Assembly (NCBI RefSeq): GCF_016405905.1
Contig: NZ_JAEFCB010000004.1
Coordinates: forward strand, 233,710 to 297,709
Length of the DNA: 64,000 nt
Direction of reading: 5' to 3'
Source: Variovorax sp. IB41
GTDB lineage: Bacteria > Pseudomonadota > Gammaproteobacteria > Burkholderiales > Burkholderiaceae_C
The translations under genes and the position numbers were made by a program. Position 1 is the stretch's first letter, and each line of letters begins with the position of its first letter. The notes under the pieces were generated by a model. That model did not search any database. It saw only the letters and a program-made list of their open reading frames with translations, and was not told the DNA's origin. Shown here one piece after another: positions 8,754 through 20,661 of this stretch.

Positions 8754-8857
8754 CAGCGACCGGGGTTTACCCGCTCACGCCATGCTGTATGGGCGTAAGT
8801 TCATGCGCGGCTCGCGCGAGGGCGAGCGAAGGCGCGCAAGAGGGTATCGGTGGGGTA

Positions 8858-10189
8858 TCAGTCGCCCTTTTCAGCGTTCAGGCGGCGCAGTTCGCGCAGC
8901 TTCTCGCCGATGCGGATTTCCAGGCCCCGCTCCACGGGCTCGTAGAAGACCTGGCCCTCCAGGCCCTCGGGAAGATAGTTCTCCCCGGCCGCGAAACCGC
9001 CTGCCTCGTCGTGCGCGTAGCGGTAGCCCTTGCCGTAGTCGAGCTCCTTCATGAGCTTGGTGGGCGCATTGCGCAGGTGCATGGGCACCGGGCGCGTGCT
9101 GTCCTTCTTGATGAGGGCGCGCACCGCGTTGTAGGCCTTGTAGACCGCATTCGACTTGGGCGCGATCGCGAGATACACCACACATTCGGCGAGCGCGAGT
9201 TCGCCCTCCGGGGTACCCAGCCGCTCGTAGACCTCGGCCGCATCGAGCGCCAGGCGCAGTGCGCGCGGGTCGGCCAGGCCGATGTCTTCGCTCGCCATGC
9301 GCACGAGGCGCCGCGCCATGTAGCGCGGGTCGGCGCCGCCATCGAGCATGCGCACGAACCAGTAGAGCGCGGCGTCGGGATCGCTGCCGCGCACCGACTT
9401 GTGCAGCGCGCTGATGGTGTCGTAGAACTGCTCACCGCCCTTGTCGTAGCGCCGCATGCGCTCGCCGAGCACGCGCAGCAGCCATTCGTCGCCGATGTTC
9501 TCGAGCTTCTCGGCACGGGCCGCGACGGCCAGCGTCTCGAGCGTGTTGAGCAGGCGGCGCGCGTCGCCGTCGGCATACGCCACGAGCCGGTCGATGGCCG
9601 CCTCCTCGATGGCCGGGACCGCCTGGATCGACTGCGCCTTGGCGACGATCTCCTTGAGGTCGCCCTCGGTGAGCGGCTGCAGCACGTACACCGCTGCCCG
9701 CGACAACAGGGCCGAATTGACCTCGAACGACGGGTTCTCGGTGGTCGCGCCGATGAAGGTGAAAAGCCCCGACTCCACATGCGGCAGGAACGCGTCCTGC
9801 TGGCTCTTGTTGAAGCGGTGCACCTCGTCCACGAAGACGATGGTGCGCTGCTGTTCCAGGCCGTCGCGCGCGGCCGTGGCGCGCTCGACGGCCTCGCGGA
9901 TGTCCTTCACGCCGCCCAGCACCGCGCTGATGCTCAGGAACTGCGCGTCGAAGGCATCGGCCATCAGGCGCGCGATGGTGGTCTTGCCGGTGCCCGGCGG
10001 CCCCCAGAGGATGCAGGAATGCGGCTGGCCCGACTCGAAGGCGATGCGCAGCGACATGCCCGGGCCGAGCAGGTGCTGCTGGCCGATCACTTCGCCGAGC
10101 GTCTTCGGGCGAAGGCGCTCGGCAAGGGGTTGGTGAGAGCTGGTGGCCAAACTTGCGCTGCTTGCGTGATGGTTACTGCTTGACGACAT
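8858..10189 (-). CDS. rarA: Replication-associated recombination AAA+ ATPase RarA (MgsA)
   Basis: 443-aa clamp-loader-like AAA+ ATPase that acts at stalled replication forks. Motifs: LAERLRPKTLGEVIGQQHLL near the N-terminus, Walker A GPPGTGKTT, Walker B FVDEVHRFNKSQQD, sensor I GATTENPSFEVN, and the C-terminal tetramerisation part with HKSVRGSDPDAALYW. Its start overlaps the lolA stop by 17 bp. The order ftsK-lolA-rarA is a conserved proteobacterial block, which supports the call. Confidence 0.96.
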   Translation of the reverse strand: MSSSSNHHASSASLATSSHQPLAERLRPKTLGEVIGQQHLLGPGMSLRIAFESGQPHSCILWGPPGTGKTTIARLMADAFDAQFLSISAVLGGVKDIREAVERATAARDGLEQQRTIVFVDEVHRFNKSQQDAFLPHVESGLFTFIGATTENPSFEVNSALLSRAAVYVLQPLTEGDLKEIVAKAQSIQAVPAIEEAAIDRLVAYADGDARRLLNTLETLAVAARAEKLENIGDEWLLRVLGERMRRYDKGGEQFYDTISALHKSVRGSDPDAALYWFVRMLDGGADPRYMARRLVRMASEDIGLADPRALRLALDAAEVYERLGTPEGELALAECVVYLAIAPKSNAVYKAYNAVRALIKKDSTRPVPMHLRNAPTKLMKELDYGKGYRYAHDEAGGFAAGENYLPEGLEGQVFYEPVERGLEIRIGEKLRELRRLNAEKGD

Positions 10190-10805
10190 CGGCGCCGGCG
10201 GGCGCCTTGAAATCGAACACGCTGGCCGCGAGCGGAGGATTCACTTCGACCTTGCTGAACTTGAGCACCGAGCGCTGGCCGAAGCTGTCGAGAATTTCGA
10301 GCGCCGCCAGCGCGTCCCCCTGGAAGCCGACCAGCACGCTTTGCAGCTGGCCGTCCTTGTTCTTGGGCGTGGCCTTGACCCATTCGAGGCCGTCGTGCTC
10401 GGGCGCGGCTTCGAGCGCGAAATCGGCCTGCAGCGCGCGCAGGTCGGGGGCCGCGGCGATCAGCGCGGCGGGCGTGGAGCCCAGCGCCTGCGCCTGGGCG
10501 CGTTGCGTGACCTGGTTCAGGTCGGCGTCGTAGAGCCAGAGCGTCTTGCCATCGGCCACGATGCTCTGGGCGAAGGGCTTGCGGTAATCGAACTTGAATT
10601 TGCCGGGACGCTGGAATTCGAAGGTGCCGGTCGATGTCTTGACGCGGCCGGGCTGGCCTTCGCGCGAAGGCGCGGTCACGGTCTGGGTGAATTCGGCGCG
10701 GCCCGATTTGACCGTCTTCACGAAGGTCTCGAGGCTTTCAAGCCCCCCGGCCCAGGCGTTGGCGGAGCAGAGAAGGCCGATCAGTAGCCAATGGCGGATT
10801 TTCAA
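10173..10805 (-). CDS. lolA: Periplasmic outer-membrane lipoprotein carrier LolA
   Basis: 210-aa chaperone that carries lipoproteins from LolCDE to LolB in the outer membrane. The signal peptide MKIRHWLLIGLLCSANAWA is followed by the LolA features FTQTV near the N-terminus, TGTFEFQRPGKFKFDY, and YDADLNQVTQR. The start is a TTG at 10805, supported by GAGGA seven bases upstream. It lies downstream of ftsK after a 194-bp gap with no other recognisable gene, and overlaps rarA. Confidence 0.95.
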   Translation of the reverse strand: MKIRHWLLIGLLCSANAWAGGLESLETFVKTVKSGRAEFTQTVTAPSREGQPGRVKTSTGTFEFQRPGKFKFDYRKPFAQSIVADGKTLWLYDADLNQVTQRAQAQALGSTPAALIAAAPDLRALQADFALEAAPEHDGLEWVKATPKNKDGQLQSVLVGFQGDALAALEILDSFGQRSVLKFSKVEVNPPLAASVFDFKAPAGADVVKQ

Positions 10806-10999
10806 TTTGGATTCCTCGAAAAAGCTCGGAAAAAGCTATTGCACTGGGCATCGACCCTACCCGCCGCGAATTGCGGCATGTGTAGGTCTTCATGAAGATT
10901 TGCAATGCCGGCGGGCGCTTGTGCAAATTGCCTTTCAGCACGTAACCGCAATTTCGCGCGATCCGCGCGATCCGGAATCGCGAGCCGCCGCCGCACCGA

Positions 11000-13432
11000 T
11001 TATTCGCTGCGCGCGGGCACCAGGATTTCGCGCTGGCCGCTGCCGCTCATGGCGCTCACGAGGCCGGCCTTTTCCATGTCCTCGACCAGGCGCGCGGCGC
11101 GGTTGTAGCCGATCTTCAGGTGGCGCTGCACCAGCGAGATGCTGGCCTTGCGGTTCTTGAGCACGACCTCGACCGCCTGGTCGTACATCGAGTCCTTTTC
11201 GGCATCGCCGCCGCCCAGGAGGTCGCCGTCGCCGTCGCCATCGACCGTGCCGCCTTCGAGCACGCCCTCGATGTAGTCGGGCTCGCCCTGGCTCTTCAAG
11301 TAGGCCACCACGCGGTGCACTTCCTCGTCGCTCACGAAGGCGCCGTGCACGCGGATCGGCAGGCCGCTGCCGCTGGCCATGTAGAGCATGTCGCCCATGC
11401 CCAGCAGCGCCTCGGCACCCATCTGGTCGAGGATGGTGCGGCTGTCGATCTTGGACCCCACCGAGAACGCGATGCGCGTGGGGATGTTGGCCTTGATGAG
11501 GCCGGTGATCACGTCCACGCTGGGCCGCTGCGTGGCCAGGATGAGGTGGATGCCGGCGGCGCGCGCCTTCTGCGCGAGGCGGGCGATGAGTTCTTCGATC
11601 TTCTTGCCGACCACCATCATGAGGTCGGCGAGTTCGTCGATGATCACTACGATGTGCGGCTCGCGCTTGAGCGGCTCCGGATCGTCGGGCGTGAGGCTGA
11701 AGGGGTTGTAGATGAACTCCTCGCGCGCCTTGGCCTCGTCGATCTTGGTGTTGTAGCCGGCCAGGTTGCGCACGCCCAGCTTGCTCATGAGCTTGTAGCG
11801 GCGCTCCATTTCGGCCACGCACCAGTTCAGGCCGTGCGCGGCCTGGCGCATGTCGGTGACCACGGGCGCCAGCAGGTGCGGAATGCCTTCGTAGACCGAC
11901 ATTTCGAGCATCTTCGGATCGATCATCAAGAGCCGCACGTCGCGTGCCTCGGCCTTGTAGAGCAGCGACAGGATCATCGCGTTGATACCGACCGATTTGC
12001 CCGAGCCGGTGGTACCGGCCACCAGCACGTGCGGCATCTTCGCGAGGTCGGCCACCACGGGGTTGCCGATGATGTCCTTGCCCAGGCCCATGGTGAGCAT
12101 GGACTTGCCTTCGTTGTAGATCTGCGAGCCCAGGATTTCGCTGAGCTTGATCGACTGGCGCTTGGCGTTGGGCAGCTCGAGCGCCATGTAGTTCTTGCCC
12201 GGGATGGTCTCGACCACGCGGATCGACACCAGCGAGAGCGAGCGCGCGAGGTCCTTGGCAAGACCCAGGATCTGCGAGCCCTTGACGCCGGTGGCGGGCT
12301 CGATTTCGTAGCGCGTGATCACCGGGCCCGGCGAGGCGAGCACCACGCGCACCTCGACGCCGAAGTCCTTGAGCTTCTTCTCGATCATGCGCGAGGTCAT
12401 CTCGAGCGTGTCGGCGGAGACGGTTTCCTGGCGCACCAGCGCCGCATCGAGCAGGTCGACCTGCGGCAGCTTGCTGTCGGGGAGTTCCTTGAAGAGCGGC
12501 TTCTGGCGCTCCTTGACGACGCGGTCGCTCCGGGGCACCTCGGTCATCGCGGGCTCGATCTGAACCGGCGGCGACGGCGGGCGGCGCTTGGGACGCGGCT
12601 CGATGAGGATTTCCTCGTCGTCGGGGAAATCGGTCGTCATGGCGGGCCCCTCGCCCGTGCTGCCCTTGCTGCCCGGATCGCCGCTGCGCGTGAACGAGGG
12701 CTCGTCGGCCTCGGCGCGCTCGCGGGCGGCCTGCTTGCCCATGGCGATGTCGGCGGCCATTTCGCGCTTTTCGCGGCGCGATTCGAAGAGCGAATAGGCG
12801 CGGGCGCCGATGCGCTCGGCAATCAGGCTCCACGAGAAGCGGAAGACCAGTGCCGAGCCGATCACGCCGCCGGCGATGGCCACCAGCGCCGATCCGGTGA
12901 AGCCCATCCAGCGGACGCTGGCCGGCCCCACGAGGTAGCCGAGCGCGCCACCGCCCGAGCCCGGCAGGTGCGATTCGAGCCGGTACAGGCGCGACCATTC
13001 GAGCATGGCGCTCGCGCACAGCAGGAGGATGAGACCGAACCAGAACGCCACGCGGCTGCGGTTGAAGCGGCCGCGGGGCGGCTGCTCGGCCGGGGCGGTC
13101 TCGCCGCCGCGCAGCCAGTTCGCCAGCGAGGAGAGCCAGGCGCGCAGGCCGGCCGCAAGGCACCACCAGACGGAATAGCCGGCCGCGTAATAGCTGCCAT
13201 CGGCCAGCCAGGCGCCAATGCGGCCGCCCCAGTTCTTGACCTCGCCGCCGGTGCCCGACGTCGACCAGGCGGCATCGGAGGGCGTGAAGCTCAGCATGGC
13301 GAGCAGCCAGAACAGCAGCGCTGCGAATCCTGCGATCAGCGTGATTTCGTGGGCGAAGCGCATGGCGCGCAGGCGCACGGGTTGCCCATCGGCGGCGGAA
13401 GAAGATTGAAGCGTATTGAGCGAATAGGTCAT
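11000..13432 (-). CDS. ftsK: DNA translocase FtsK
   Basis: Septal DNA pump (810 aa) that clears chromosome ends during division and activates XerCD at dif. The N-terminus holds about four membrane segments, then a rather short linker (roughly residues 200-330), then the motor with Walker A GTTGSGKS and Walker B-like [13 protein letters not shown]. The C-terminal gamma winged helix ([17 protein letters not shown] onward) would read KOPS sites. The ATG at 13432 (MTYSL) is preferred to a GTG three codons upstream. The short linker makes it smaller than E. coli FtsK, as in many betaproteobacteria. Confidence 0.96.
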   Translation of the reverse strand: MTYSLNTLQSSSAADGQPVRLRAMRFAHEITLIAGFAALLFWLLAMLSFTPSDAAWSTSGTGGEVKNWGGRIGAWLADGSYYAAGYSVWWCLAAGLRAWLSSLANWLRGGETAPAEQPPRGRFNRSRVAFWFGLILLLCASAMLEWSRLYRLESHLPGSGGGALGYLVGPASVRWMGFTGSALVAIAGGVIGSALVFRFSWSLIAERIGARAYSLFESRREKREMAADIAMGKQAARERAEADEPSFTRSGDPGSKGSTGEGPAMTTDFPDDEEILIEPRPKRRPPSPPVQIEPAMTEVPRSDRVVKERQKPLFKELPDSKLPQVDLLDAALVRQETVSADTLEMTSRMIEKKLKDFGVEVRVVLASPGPVITRYEIEPATGVKGSQILGLAKDLARSLSLVSIRVVETIPGKNYMALELPNAKRQSIKLSEILGSQIYNEGKSMLTMGLGKDIIGNPVVADLAKMPHVLVAGTTGSGKSVGINAMILSLLYKAEARDVRLLMIDPKMLEMSVYEGIPHLLAPVVTDMRQAAHGLNWCVAEMERRYKLMSKLGVRNLAGYNTKIDEAKAREEFIYNPFSLTPDDPEPLKREPHIVVIIDELADLMMVVGKKIEELIARLAQKARAAGIHLILATQRPSVDVITGLIKANIPTRIAFSVGSKIDSRTILDQMGAEALLGMGDMLYMASGSGLPIRVHGAFVSDEEVHRVVAYLKSQGEPDYIEGVLEGGTVDGDGDGDLLGGGDAEKDSMYDQAVEVVLKNRKASISLVQRHLKIGYNRAARLVEDMEKAGLVSAMSGSGQREILVPARSE

Positions 13433-13526
13433 GAAAAACACGGCACCCGGCCCTGTGAATCGGAGGCCGGACGCCCGAACACTACAACAAAAGGCCGGGA
13501 CCGCCCGCGGCGTCCGGCCCGAAGGC

Positions 13527-15342
<1,816 letters not shown>

Positions 15343-15364
15343 TCGGAGTGCGGCCCAAAAGGGC

Positions 15365-15370
15365 TATAAT
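15365..15370 (+). promoter_or_regulatory. Candidate -10 box of the rpmB-rpmG promoter
   Basis: A perfect TATAAT lies 22 bp after the trxB stop in otherwise GC-rich DNA, about 155 bp upstream of the rpmB start. The -35 region at the expected spacing (around 15341-15347, ATCGG-like) is weak. It would give rpmB-rpmG their own transcript with a long leader. Confidence 0.5.
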
Positions 15371-15474
15371 CCGAGGCTTTGCCGAAACAAGGCCCTCTCA
15401 CGGGGGCTTGCTGCATTCAGGCAAAGCCGGGGTACCGCCACCCGTTTCTGGCGAGGTCAAGCTGCAAAACACCT

Positions 15475-15492
15475 GCAATCACCTTTGATTGC
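15475..15492 (+). promoter_or_regulatory. Perfect hairpin in the rpmB leader
   Basis: GCAATCA and TGATTGC are perfect inverted arms around a CCTT loop, and outer CACC/GGTG segments could extend the stem past a bulge. It sits 33 bp upstream of the rpmB start and is not followed by a T run, so it is not an intrinsic terminator. A role in mRNA stability or feedback by a ribosomal protein is possible but unproven. Confidence 0.3.
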
Positions 15493-15525
15493 GCCGGTGC
15501 CAGCTGTTCAAGAAAGAGTGTCCAC

Positions 15526-15759
15526 ATGGCACGCGTATGCGACGTAACGGGCAAAGGCCCGATGGTCGGAAACAACGTTTCCCACGCCAACAACAAAACC
15601 AAGCGCCGGTTCCTGCCGAACCTGCAATACCGCCGTTTCTGGGTCGAGACTGAAAACCGCTGGGTTCGCCTGCGCGTTTCGAGCGCTGCACTGCGCCTGA
15701 TCGACAAGAACGGTATCGACGCCGTGCTCGCAGACCTGCGCGCACGCGGCCAAGCTTAA
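15526..15759 (+). CDS. rpmB: 50S ribosomal protein L28
   Basis: 77-aa large-subunit protein. The start [21 protein letters not shown] and the middle [10 protein letters not shown] are diagnostic for L28. No zinc-binding CxxC pairs are evident, so it looks like the zinc-free form. It forms an operon with rpmG, 11 bp downstream, the usual L28-L33 arrangement. Confidence 0.98.
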   Translation: MARVCDVTGKGPMVGNNVSHANNKTKRRFLPNLQYRRFWVETENRWVRLRVSSAALRLIDKNGIDAVLADLRARGQA

Positions 15760-15770
15760 GGAGCTGAATC

Positions 15771-15944
15771 ATGGCAACGAGCAAAGGCGGACGCGAAAAG
15801 ATCAAGCTGGAATCCACCGCGGGTACCGGCCACTTCTACACGACCAGCAAGAACAAGAAGACGATGCCTGAAAAGATGTCGATCATGAAGTTCGACCCGA
15901 AGGCGCGCAAGCACGTCGAATACAAGGAAATCAAACTGAAGTAA
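15771..15944 (+). CDS. rpmG: 50S ribosomal protein L33
   Basis: 57-aa large-subunit protein beginning [16 protein letters not shown] and ending YKEIKLK, with the L33 core [16 protein letters not shown]. It lacks the CxxC pairs of the zinc-binding paralogue. TAAGGAGCTGAATC before the ATG gives a strong ribosome-binding site overlapping the rpmB stop. It is followed directly by an intrinsic terminator. Confidence 0.98.
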   Translation: MATSKGGREKIKLESTAGTGHFYTTSKNKKTMPEKMSIMKFDPKARKHVEYKEIKLK

Positions 15945-15967
15945 TTCAGCCCTGATTTTCAAAGAAG

Positions 15968-15995
15968 AACCCGCTGCTTACCCAGCGGGTTTTTT
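15968..15995 (+). terminator. Intrinsic terminator after rpmG
   Basis: Stem AACCCGCTG / CAGCGGGTT with a 6-nt loop, followed by a run of six T residues. It begins 24 bp after the rpmG stop. Confidence 0.93.
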
Positions 15996-16062
15996 GTTGA
16001 CTGTCGATTTGCATTGCATTCAATACCATTGCGCAATACCAAGACGCAAATACGACGGGCAC

Positions 16063-16092
16063 AAAAAAGCCGACCCAAGGTCGGCTTTTTTT
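16063..16092. terminator. Bidirectional terminator, rpmG and desaturase ends
   Basis: AAAAAAGCCGACC-CAA-GGTCGGCTTTTTT: a GC stem flanked by A and T runs, usable from both strands. It serves as the terminator of the minus-strand desaturase gene, which ends 17 bp away, and as a backstop for rpmBG. Confidence 0.93.
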
Positions 16093-16109
16093 ATTGAGGA
16101 CTGAATCTC

Positions 16110-17324
16110 TTAAGCGCGTGCAGCGCGCAAACGCGTCGAGAACTCCCTTAGACCCGCAATACCGCTGGCCTCAGCACGATGGCACCAGGCTGCCAGATCG
16201 GCCGCCAATTGCTCGCGCGACTGCGAGGTGTTCAGCCAGAGCTGGCGCAGCTCTTCGCGCATCGTCACCATCTTGTCGAGCACCGGGTGAGCGGCACGCG
16301 CCTGCACGATGTGCGTACGGGCCGATGCCGGCACCTTGTCGTCGTCGCGGTGCAGCCAGCGCTTGGCCGCCTTGAGCACCGACAGGTCGGCGCCCTTGGT
16401 CTTCAGCAGGGCCAGCTCTTCACTGGTCGCACGGCGCATCTCGCGGGCATAGCCGGCCATGACTTCGTAGCGGTTGGCGATGACGGCCTCGAGCGTCTTC
16501 TCGTTGGCCACGGGCTGGATGTCGCCCATTTGCATCTTCGGCGGCACCTTCTTGACCTTGGCCCAGCCGATGGCCTGCATCGCCTGGATGTAGATCCAGC
16601 CGATGTCGAATTCGTACTTCTTGACCGAGAACTTGGCCGACGTCGGATAGGTGTGGTGGTTGTTGTGCAGCTCTTCGCCACCGATGATCAGGCCCCAGGG
16701 CATGATGTTGCGGCTGGCATCGGGTGCCTCGAAGTTGCGGTAGCCCCAGTAGTGACCGATGCCGTTGATGATGCCGGCGGCGGTGATCGGGATCCAGAGC
16801 ATCTGGACAGCCCACACGGCCATCCCGAGCGTGCCGAACAGCGCCAGGTTGATCACCAGCATCAGGCCCACGCCTTGCCAGCTGTAGCGCGAATACAGGT
16901 TGCGTTCGATCCAGTCATCGGGCGTGCCGTGACCGTAGCGATCGATCGTGTCCTTGTTCTTCGATTCCTTGCGGTAGAGCTCTGCGCCGCGCCAGAACAC
17001 CTCGTCGATGCCCTTGACCTGCGGGCTGTGCGGGTCTTCCTGCGTTTCGCACTTGGCGTGGTGCTTGCGGTGAATGGCAACCCATTCCTTGGTCACCATG
17101 CCGGTGCCCAGCCACAGCCAGAAGCGGAAGAAATGCGAAGGAATCGGGCCCAGATCCATGGCCCGGTGCGTTTGCGTGCGGTGCAGGAAAATCGTGACCG
17201 CAGCGATCGTGATGTGCGTGGTGACGAGCGTGTACAACACGACTTGCCACCATGTGATGTCCCACAAGCCGTGTCCGAGCCATTGGATGGCCGCATTGAG
17301 AACGGCAGAGTCAGGAAGCAACAT
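16110..17324 (-). CDS. Membrane acyl-CoA/acyl-lipid fatty acid desaturase
   Basis: 404-aa diiron desaturase that introduces a cis double bond into fatty acyl chains. The three histidine boxes are HRTQTH (48-53), HRKHH (85-89) and HNNHH (220-224), the delta-9 stearoyl-CoA desaturase pattern, between paired hydrophobic segments (about 23-75 and 150-190). A C-terminal soluble extension of some 130 residues, rich in charged helices, goes beyond the core fold. It is monocistronic with its own terminator. Such enzymes adjust membrane fluidity; electron donor and regulation are not evident here. Confidence 0.9.
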   Translation of the reverse strand: MLLPDSAVLNAAIQWLGHGLWDITWWQVVLYTLVTTHITIAAVTIFLHRTQTHRAMDLGPIPSHFFRFWLWLGTGMVTKEWVAIHRKHHAKCETQEDPHSPQVKGIDEVFWRGAELYRKESKNKDTIDRYGHGTPDDWIERNLYSRYSWQGVGLMLVINLALFGTLGMAVWAVQMLWIPITAAGIINGIGHYWGYRNFEAPDASRNIMPWGLIIGGEELHNNHHTYPTSAKFSVKKYEFDIGWIYIQAMQAIGWAKVKKVPPKMQMGDIQPVANEKTLEAVIANRYEVMAGYAREMRRATSEELALLKTKGADLSVLKAAKRWLHRDDDKVPASARTHIVQARAAHPVLDKMVTMREELRQLWLNTSQSREQLAADLAAWCHRAEASGIAGLREFSTRLRAARA

Positions 17325-17456
17325 TGAGTCAGGTACTCCATAGCCACACGAAGGTGCAGCCTTAAGCTAACCAGCGATTTTAAAGCGAGAGGGTCAAAAC
17401 GAGGCCGTTTACCCTTCAAGAAAAGCGCTGATTAACCCTAGTTTGGAGTCCTGCCC

Positions 17457-18728
17457 CTATTTGCGGTTCCACACGGCGGCGAAGAAACCGTCGGTCGAAT
17501 GGCGATGCGGCCAGAGGCGCAGATAGCGCCTGCCGTCCGCCCCCCCAGCGCAAAGCGCCTCGAAACCCTCCACTTTCAGCCCCTGCAGCAGTTCTGCGGC
17601 GTCCACGGCCTCGAAATCGGGGTTGGCAGCGCTGAAAGCCTCGGCAATGGCCTCGTTTTCCTCCGGCAGCACGCTGCAGGTGGCGTAGACCAGCCGGCCG
17701 CCCGACTTCACCAGCCGGGCCGCGCTTTGCAGGATCGCCGTCTGCTTGACCGTCAATTCCTCCACCGACTTGGGCGACTGGCGCCATTTCAGGTCGGGAT
17801 TGCGCCGCAGCGTGCCCAGCCCCGAGCACGGCGCGTCGACCAGCACCCGGTCGATCTTGCCCGCGAGGCGCTTGATCCGGTCGTCCCGCTCATGGGCGAT
17901 GGCCGCCGGATGGACGTTCGAAAGCTTGCTGCGCGCCAGCCGTGGCTTGAGCGCGTCGAGCCGGTGCGCCGAGGTGTCGAAGGCGTAAAGCCGTCCGGTA
18001 TTTCGCATCGTGGCACCGATGGCCAGCGTCTTGCCGCCTGCGCCGGCGCAGAAATCGACCACCATTTCGCCGCGCTTGGCGTCCAGCAACAGCGCGAGCA
18101 GTTGGGAGCCCTCGTCCTGCACCTCGACGGCGCCGCGGGCGAACGCGTCCAGTTTGGTCAGCGCCGGCTTGCCTTCGATGCGCAAGCCCCACGGCGAGAA
18201 CGGCGTCGCTTCAGATTTGATAGCAGCCTTCGCAAGCTCCGCCTTCACTTCCGCCCGCTTGTCGGTCAGCGCATTGACGCGCAGATCGAGCGGCGCCGGC
18301 TGCTGCAGGCTTTCGACCAGCGGCCAGAAGCCGTCGCCGAGTTGCGCCTTGAGCGGCGTCACCAGCCATTCCGGCAGGTTGTGGCGATGGCGCTCCAGCA
18401 AGTCGTCCGGCTTGACGGCATCGCAGTTGTCAAGCCAGCGCTTTTCGGTGTCGTTGAGCGCGCTCTTCAGGAAGTCGCGCGGGCCGTGAAAGCCGAGGAT
18501 CGCCATGCGGCGCTCCTTCGAGCCGCTGCCCGAGGGCGAGAGATGGTCAAACAGCAGCTTCTTGCGAAGCACGGTGTAGACGGTCTCTGCCAGCGTGGCG
18601 CGCTCGCGCGGACCGAACTCGCGGTGGTCGCGAAAGAAGCGGGAAACGACCTGGTCGGCCGGGTGATCGAATTTCAGGACAAGGCCCACCAGATCGGCGG
18701 TGGCCTCCAACAGGGCTTTGGGGTGCAT
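17457..18728 (-). CDS. RsmB/NOL1-type RNA cytosine-C5 methyltransferase
   Basis: 423-aa SAM-dependent methyltransferase of the NOL1/NOP2/Sun family. The N-terminal helical region (about 1-150) resembles the RsmB N-terminal half. The SAM loop is VDFCAGAGGKTLAIG, motif IV is DAPCSGLGTLRRNPD, and motif VI is YATCSVLPEEN, giving the two cysteines of the m5C mechanism. A 16S rRNA target is plausible, but no fmt/def neighbours are present, so the rsmB symbol is withheld. It ends 131 bp after the divergently oriented 5' end of the desaturase gene. Confidence 0.85.
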   Translation of the reverse strand: MHPKALLEATADLVGLVLKFDHPADQVVSRFFRDHREFGPRERATLAETVYTVLRKKLLFDHLSPSGSGSKERRMAILGFHGPRDFLKSALNDTEKRWLDNCDAVKPDDLLERHRHNLPEWLVTPLKAQLGDGFWPLVESLQQPAPLDLRVNALTDKRAEVKAELAKAAIKSEATPFSPWGLRIEGKPALTKLDAFARGAVEVQDEGSQLLALLLDAKRGEMVVDFCAGAGGKTLAIGATMRNTGRLYAFDTSAHRLDALKPRLARSKLSNVHPAAIAHERDDRIKRLAGKIDRVLVDAPCSGLGTLRRNPDLKWRQSPKSVEELTVKQTAILQSAARLVKSGGRLVYATCSVLPEENEAIAEAFSAANPDFEAVDAAELLQGLKVEGFEALCAGGADGRRYLRLWPHRHSTDGFFAAVWNRK

Positions 18729-18756
18729 CCCCCGATTGTCTCAGGCGGTCGCCGTG

Positions 18757-20610
18757 CTAGGCCTCGCGGGTCCAGACCGCCCCGAAAGCATGCTGCTCGA
18801 TATCAGCCAGCGTGGGCGAATGGCCGGCCCAGAGCACCAGCGCCGCGCCCGGCAGGGTCAGCGTCTGCTCGAGCTGCCGGCACAGCTGCCAGCGGTCGTC
18901 GTCGTCCAGCGCCGGCAGCTCGACGAACACGATGTAGGCGCGGCGCCACGGAAATTCGCGCAGGGTCTTGCGCACCAGCCAGGCCCGCGACGCGGGGAGG
19001 CAGCGAACGAGGTCCGCCCGCAGTTCGCCCAACTCGTAGTCGTTCAGGTCATGCCGCGTGATCTGGCTGAAGAACGGCGTCTCGGTGATTTCCTCCCAGG
19101 CGCGCGCCTCGGCCTCCTCCGCTTCCTTGAGCCGGCCGCGCCACAGCTTGAGCGCGTCTTCGTCGTGCGACCCGGCATCCGGGTCTTCCAGCGAAGCGAC
19201 AGCATTCCTGGCAGCCCACCAGCGGCTCGCGGCGCCGGACTGGTGCAGCCGCTCCAGCACCGCAAGGCGGCTGGCGCGGTCGCTCACGGGCAGCATCTGG
19301 ACCAGCCCCCGCAGCGCCCCCGGATGCTCCGGCGCGATGCGCAACGCGCTCTCGTAGCGCACGCGCACCGGCGCCGCCGGATCGAGCCGGCGCTCCGAAT
19401 CGGCCCACTCGACCATCTCGTCGGGCGTGTTGCGCTCGCCGCGCGCCGCCAGCACCGCGATGCGCTCGCGGATGCGCGAGCGGTGCGCATGGTGCTGCTT
19501 CCAGTCGCCGGCGTGGGCGCGGCGCCACAGGTTGTCGAAATGGCCGATCCACTTCGCGCTGTCGGCCAGCAGATCGAGCGCCGGTCGCTCCGACCATGGC
19601 GGCAGAACCGCCTTCTGGCCCAGCGCTTCGAGCCGGTCGCGCAGCACGGGGTGGGTGTCGTCCAGGTCGCTCACGCGGCGCATTGCCTCGCGCAGCGCCT
19701 GGCGGGCGAAATCGTCGTCCGGCGGCGTGTGGGCGAGCTTGCGCAGGGCAGCGAACGGCCCCGGCGCCTGGGGCTCCAGTTCGGCCCGGGCCCAATGCGA
19801 GGGCCAGAACTCGTTGGCGTACCAGTTGCCCTTGATCGCGATCTCGGTCAGCGCGGCCGCGGCCACCGCGGTGCCCAGCAGCCGGCCCGAGATGCGGTCG
19901 GCCTCGTATTCGTCCTGCCGGGCCAACGCGAAGGTCTTGGCCGCGAAGCGCGGAAAGTACCAACGGAAGAAGGCGAGCGAGAACAGCGCCATCACGCCTT
20001 CATCGCGCTGCAGGCTGGCGTCCAGCTTGAGCCAGGAGAGCCGCGTGCGGTAGATCCAGGCGCTCAGCTTGCCGTGGTTGCCGCGCAGGTGGCCGTATTC
20101 GTGCGCCAGCACCGACAGCAGCCGCTGCCGGTTCAGCATCATCAAAAGCGGCAGGCCGATGCTCAGGGAATTGACCGCGCCGCCGAAGAGGCCGAAGCGC
20201 GGCACCTGCCGGATGCTGGCGTTGAAGTCGTCGTCAAGATAAACGCGGTGGACCGGCGGGCCCTTGATCTTGCCGCGGATGCGGTCCAGCGCCTCGAAGA
20301 GCGCCGGCGCGTCGGCGCGCGAGAGTTCCTTGCCCTCCGGCTCGTCGAAACGCACCCAGAGCGCGCGCACCGTGGCCCAGAGCAGCCCCAGCGCAAAGAC
20401 CAGCAGCCAGCCGCGCGTCAGGCTGAAGCGCTCGCGCCCGAGCGACGAAACCACCCAGACAATCAGGCCCACCGCGATTCCGAGACAGCCCAGCACCCAC
20501 GCATAACCGAGCGCGGCAAACGCCGCCACGCTGCGCCGGTAGCGCGCGCTGTTGTCGGCGCTGGCATGCTCGCTCAGTCGAACCAGGTGAACAAAATCCG
20601 CGCGATCCAT
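18757..20610 (-). CDS. M48-family membrane zinc metallopeptidase
   Basis: 617 aa. Two membrane segments near the N-terminus (about residues 28-75) precede the zinc site VLAHEYGHLRGNHG, with the downstream ligand probably in the DEYEADRISGRLLG segment, characteristic of M48 proteases. The C-terminal half (about 330-617) is a long helical region with a TPR-like feel and no motif I recognise. The active site may face the cytoplasm, by analogy with HtpX-type enzymes. It lies 28 bp upstream of the RNA methyltransferase gene and may be co-transcribed with it. Much longer than HtpX; probably a housekeeping or quality-control protease. Confidence 0.8.
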   Translation of the reverse strand: MDRADFVHLVRLSEHASADNSARYRRSVAAFAALGYAWVLGCLGIAVGLIVWVVSSLGRERFSLTRGWLLVFALGLLWATVRALWVRFDEPEGKELSRADAPALFEALDRIRGKIKGPPVHRVYLDDDFNASIRQVPRFGLFGGAVNSLSIGLPLLMMLNRQRLLSVLAHEYGHLRGNHGKLSAWIYRTRLSWLKLDASLQRDEGVMALFSLAFFRWYFPRFAAKTFALARQDEYEADRISGRLLGTAVAAAALTEIAIKGNWYANEFWPSHWARAELEPQAPGPFAALRKLAHTPPDDDFARQALREAMRRVSDLDDTHPVLRDRLEALGQKAVLPPWSERPALDLLADSAKWIGHFDNLWRRAHAGDWKQHHAHRSRIRERIAVLAARGERNTPDEMVEWADSERRLDPAAPVRVRYESALRIAPEHPGALRGLVQMLPVSDRASRLAVLERLHQSGAASRWWAARNAVASLEDPDAGSHDEDALKLWRGRLKEAEEAEARAWEEITETPFFSQITRHDLNDYELGELRADLVRCLPASRAWLVRKTLREFPWRRAYIVFVELPALDDDDRWQLCRQLEQTLTLPGAALVLWAGHSPTLADIEQHAFGAVWTREA

Positions 20611-20661
20611 TCGACTCCCGTCAAATCAAGCACTGACCGTTTTCAAAGAAAGAAGCTCCCG

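Noticed and set aside
18700..20661. Long plus-strand frame fused to the DUF1653 protein
   Set aside because: The upstream 650 codons are antisense to the M48 protease; only the last 82 codons have family similarity and their own start.
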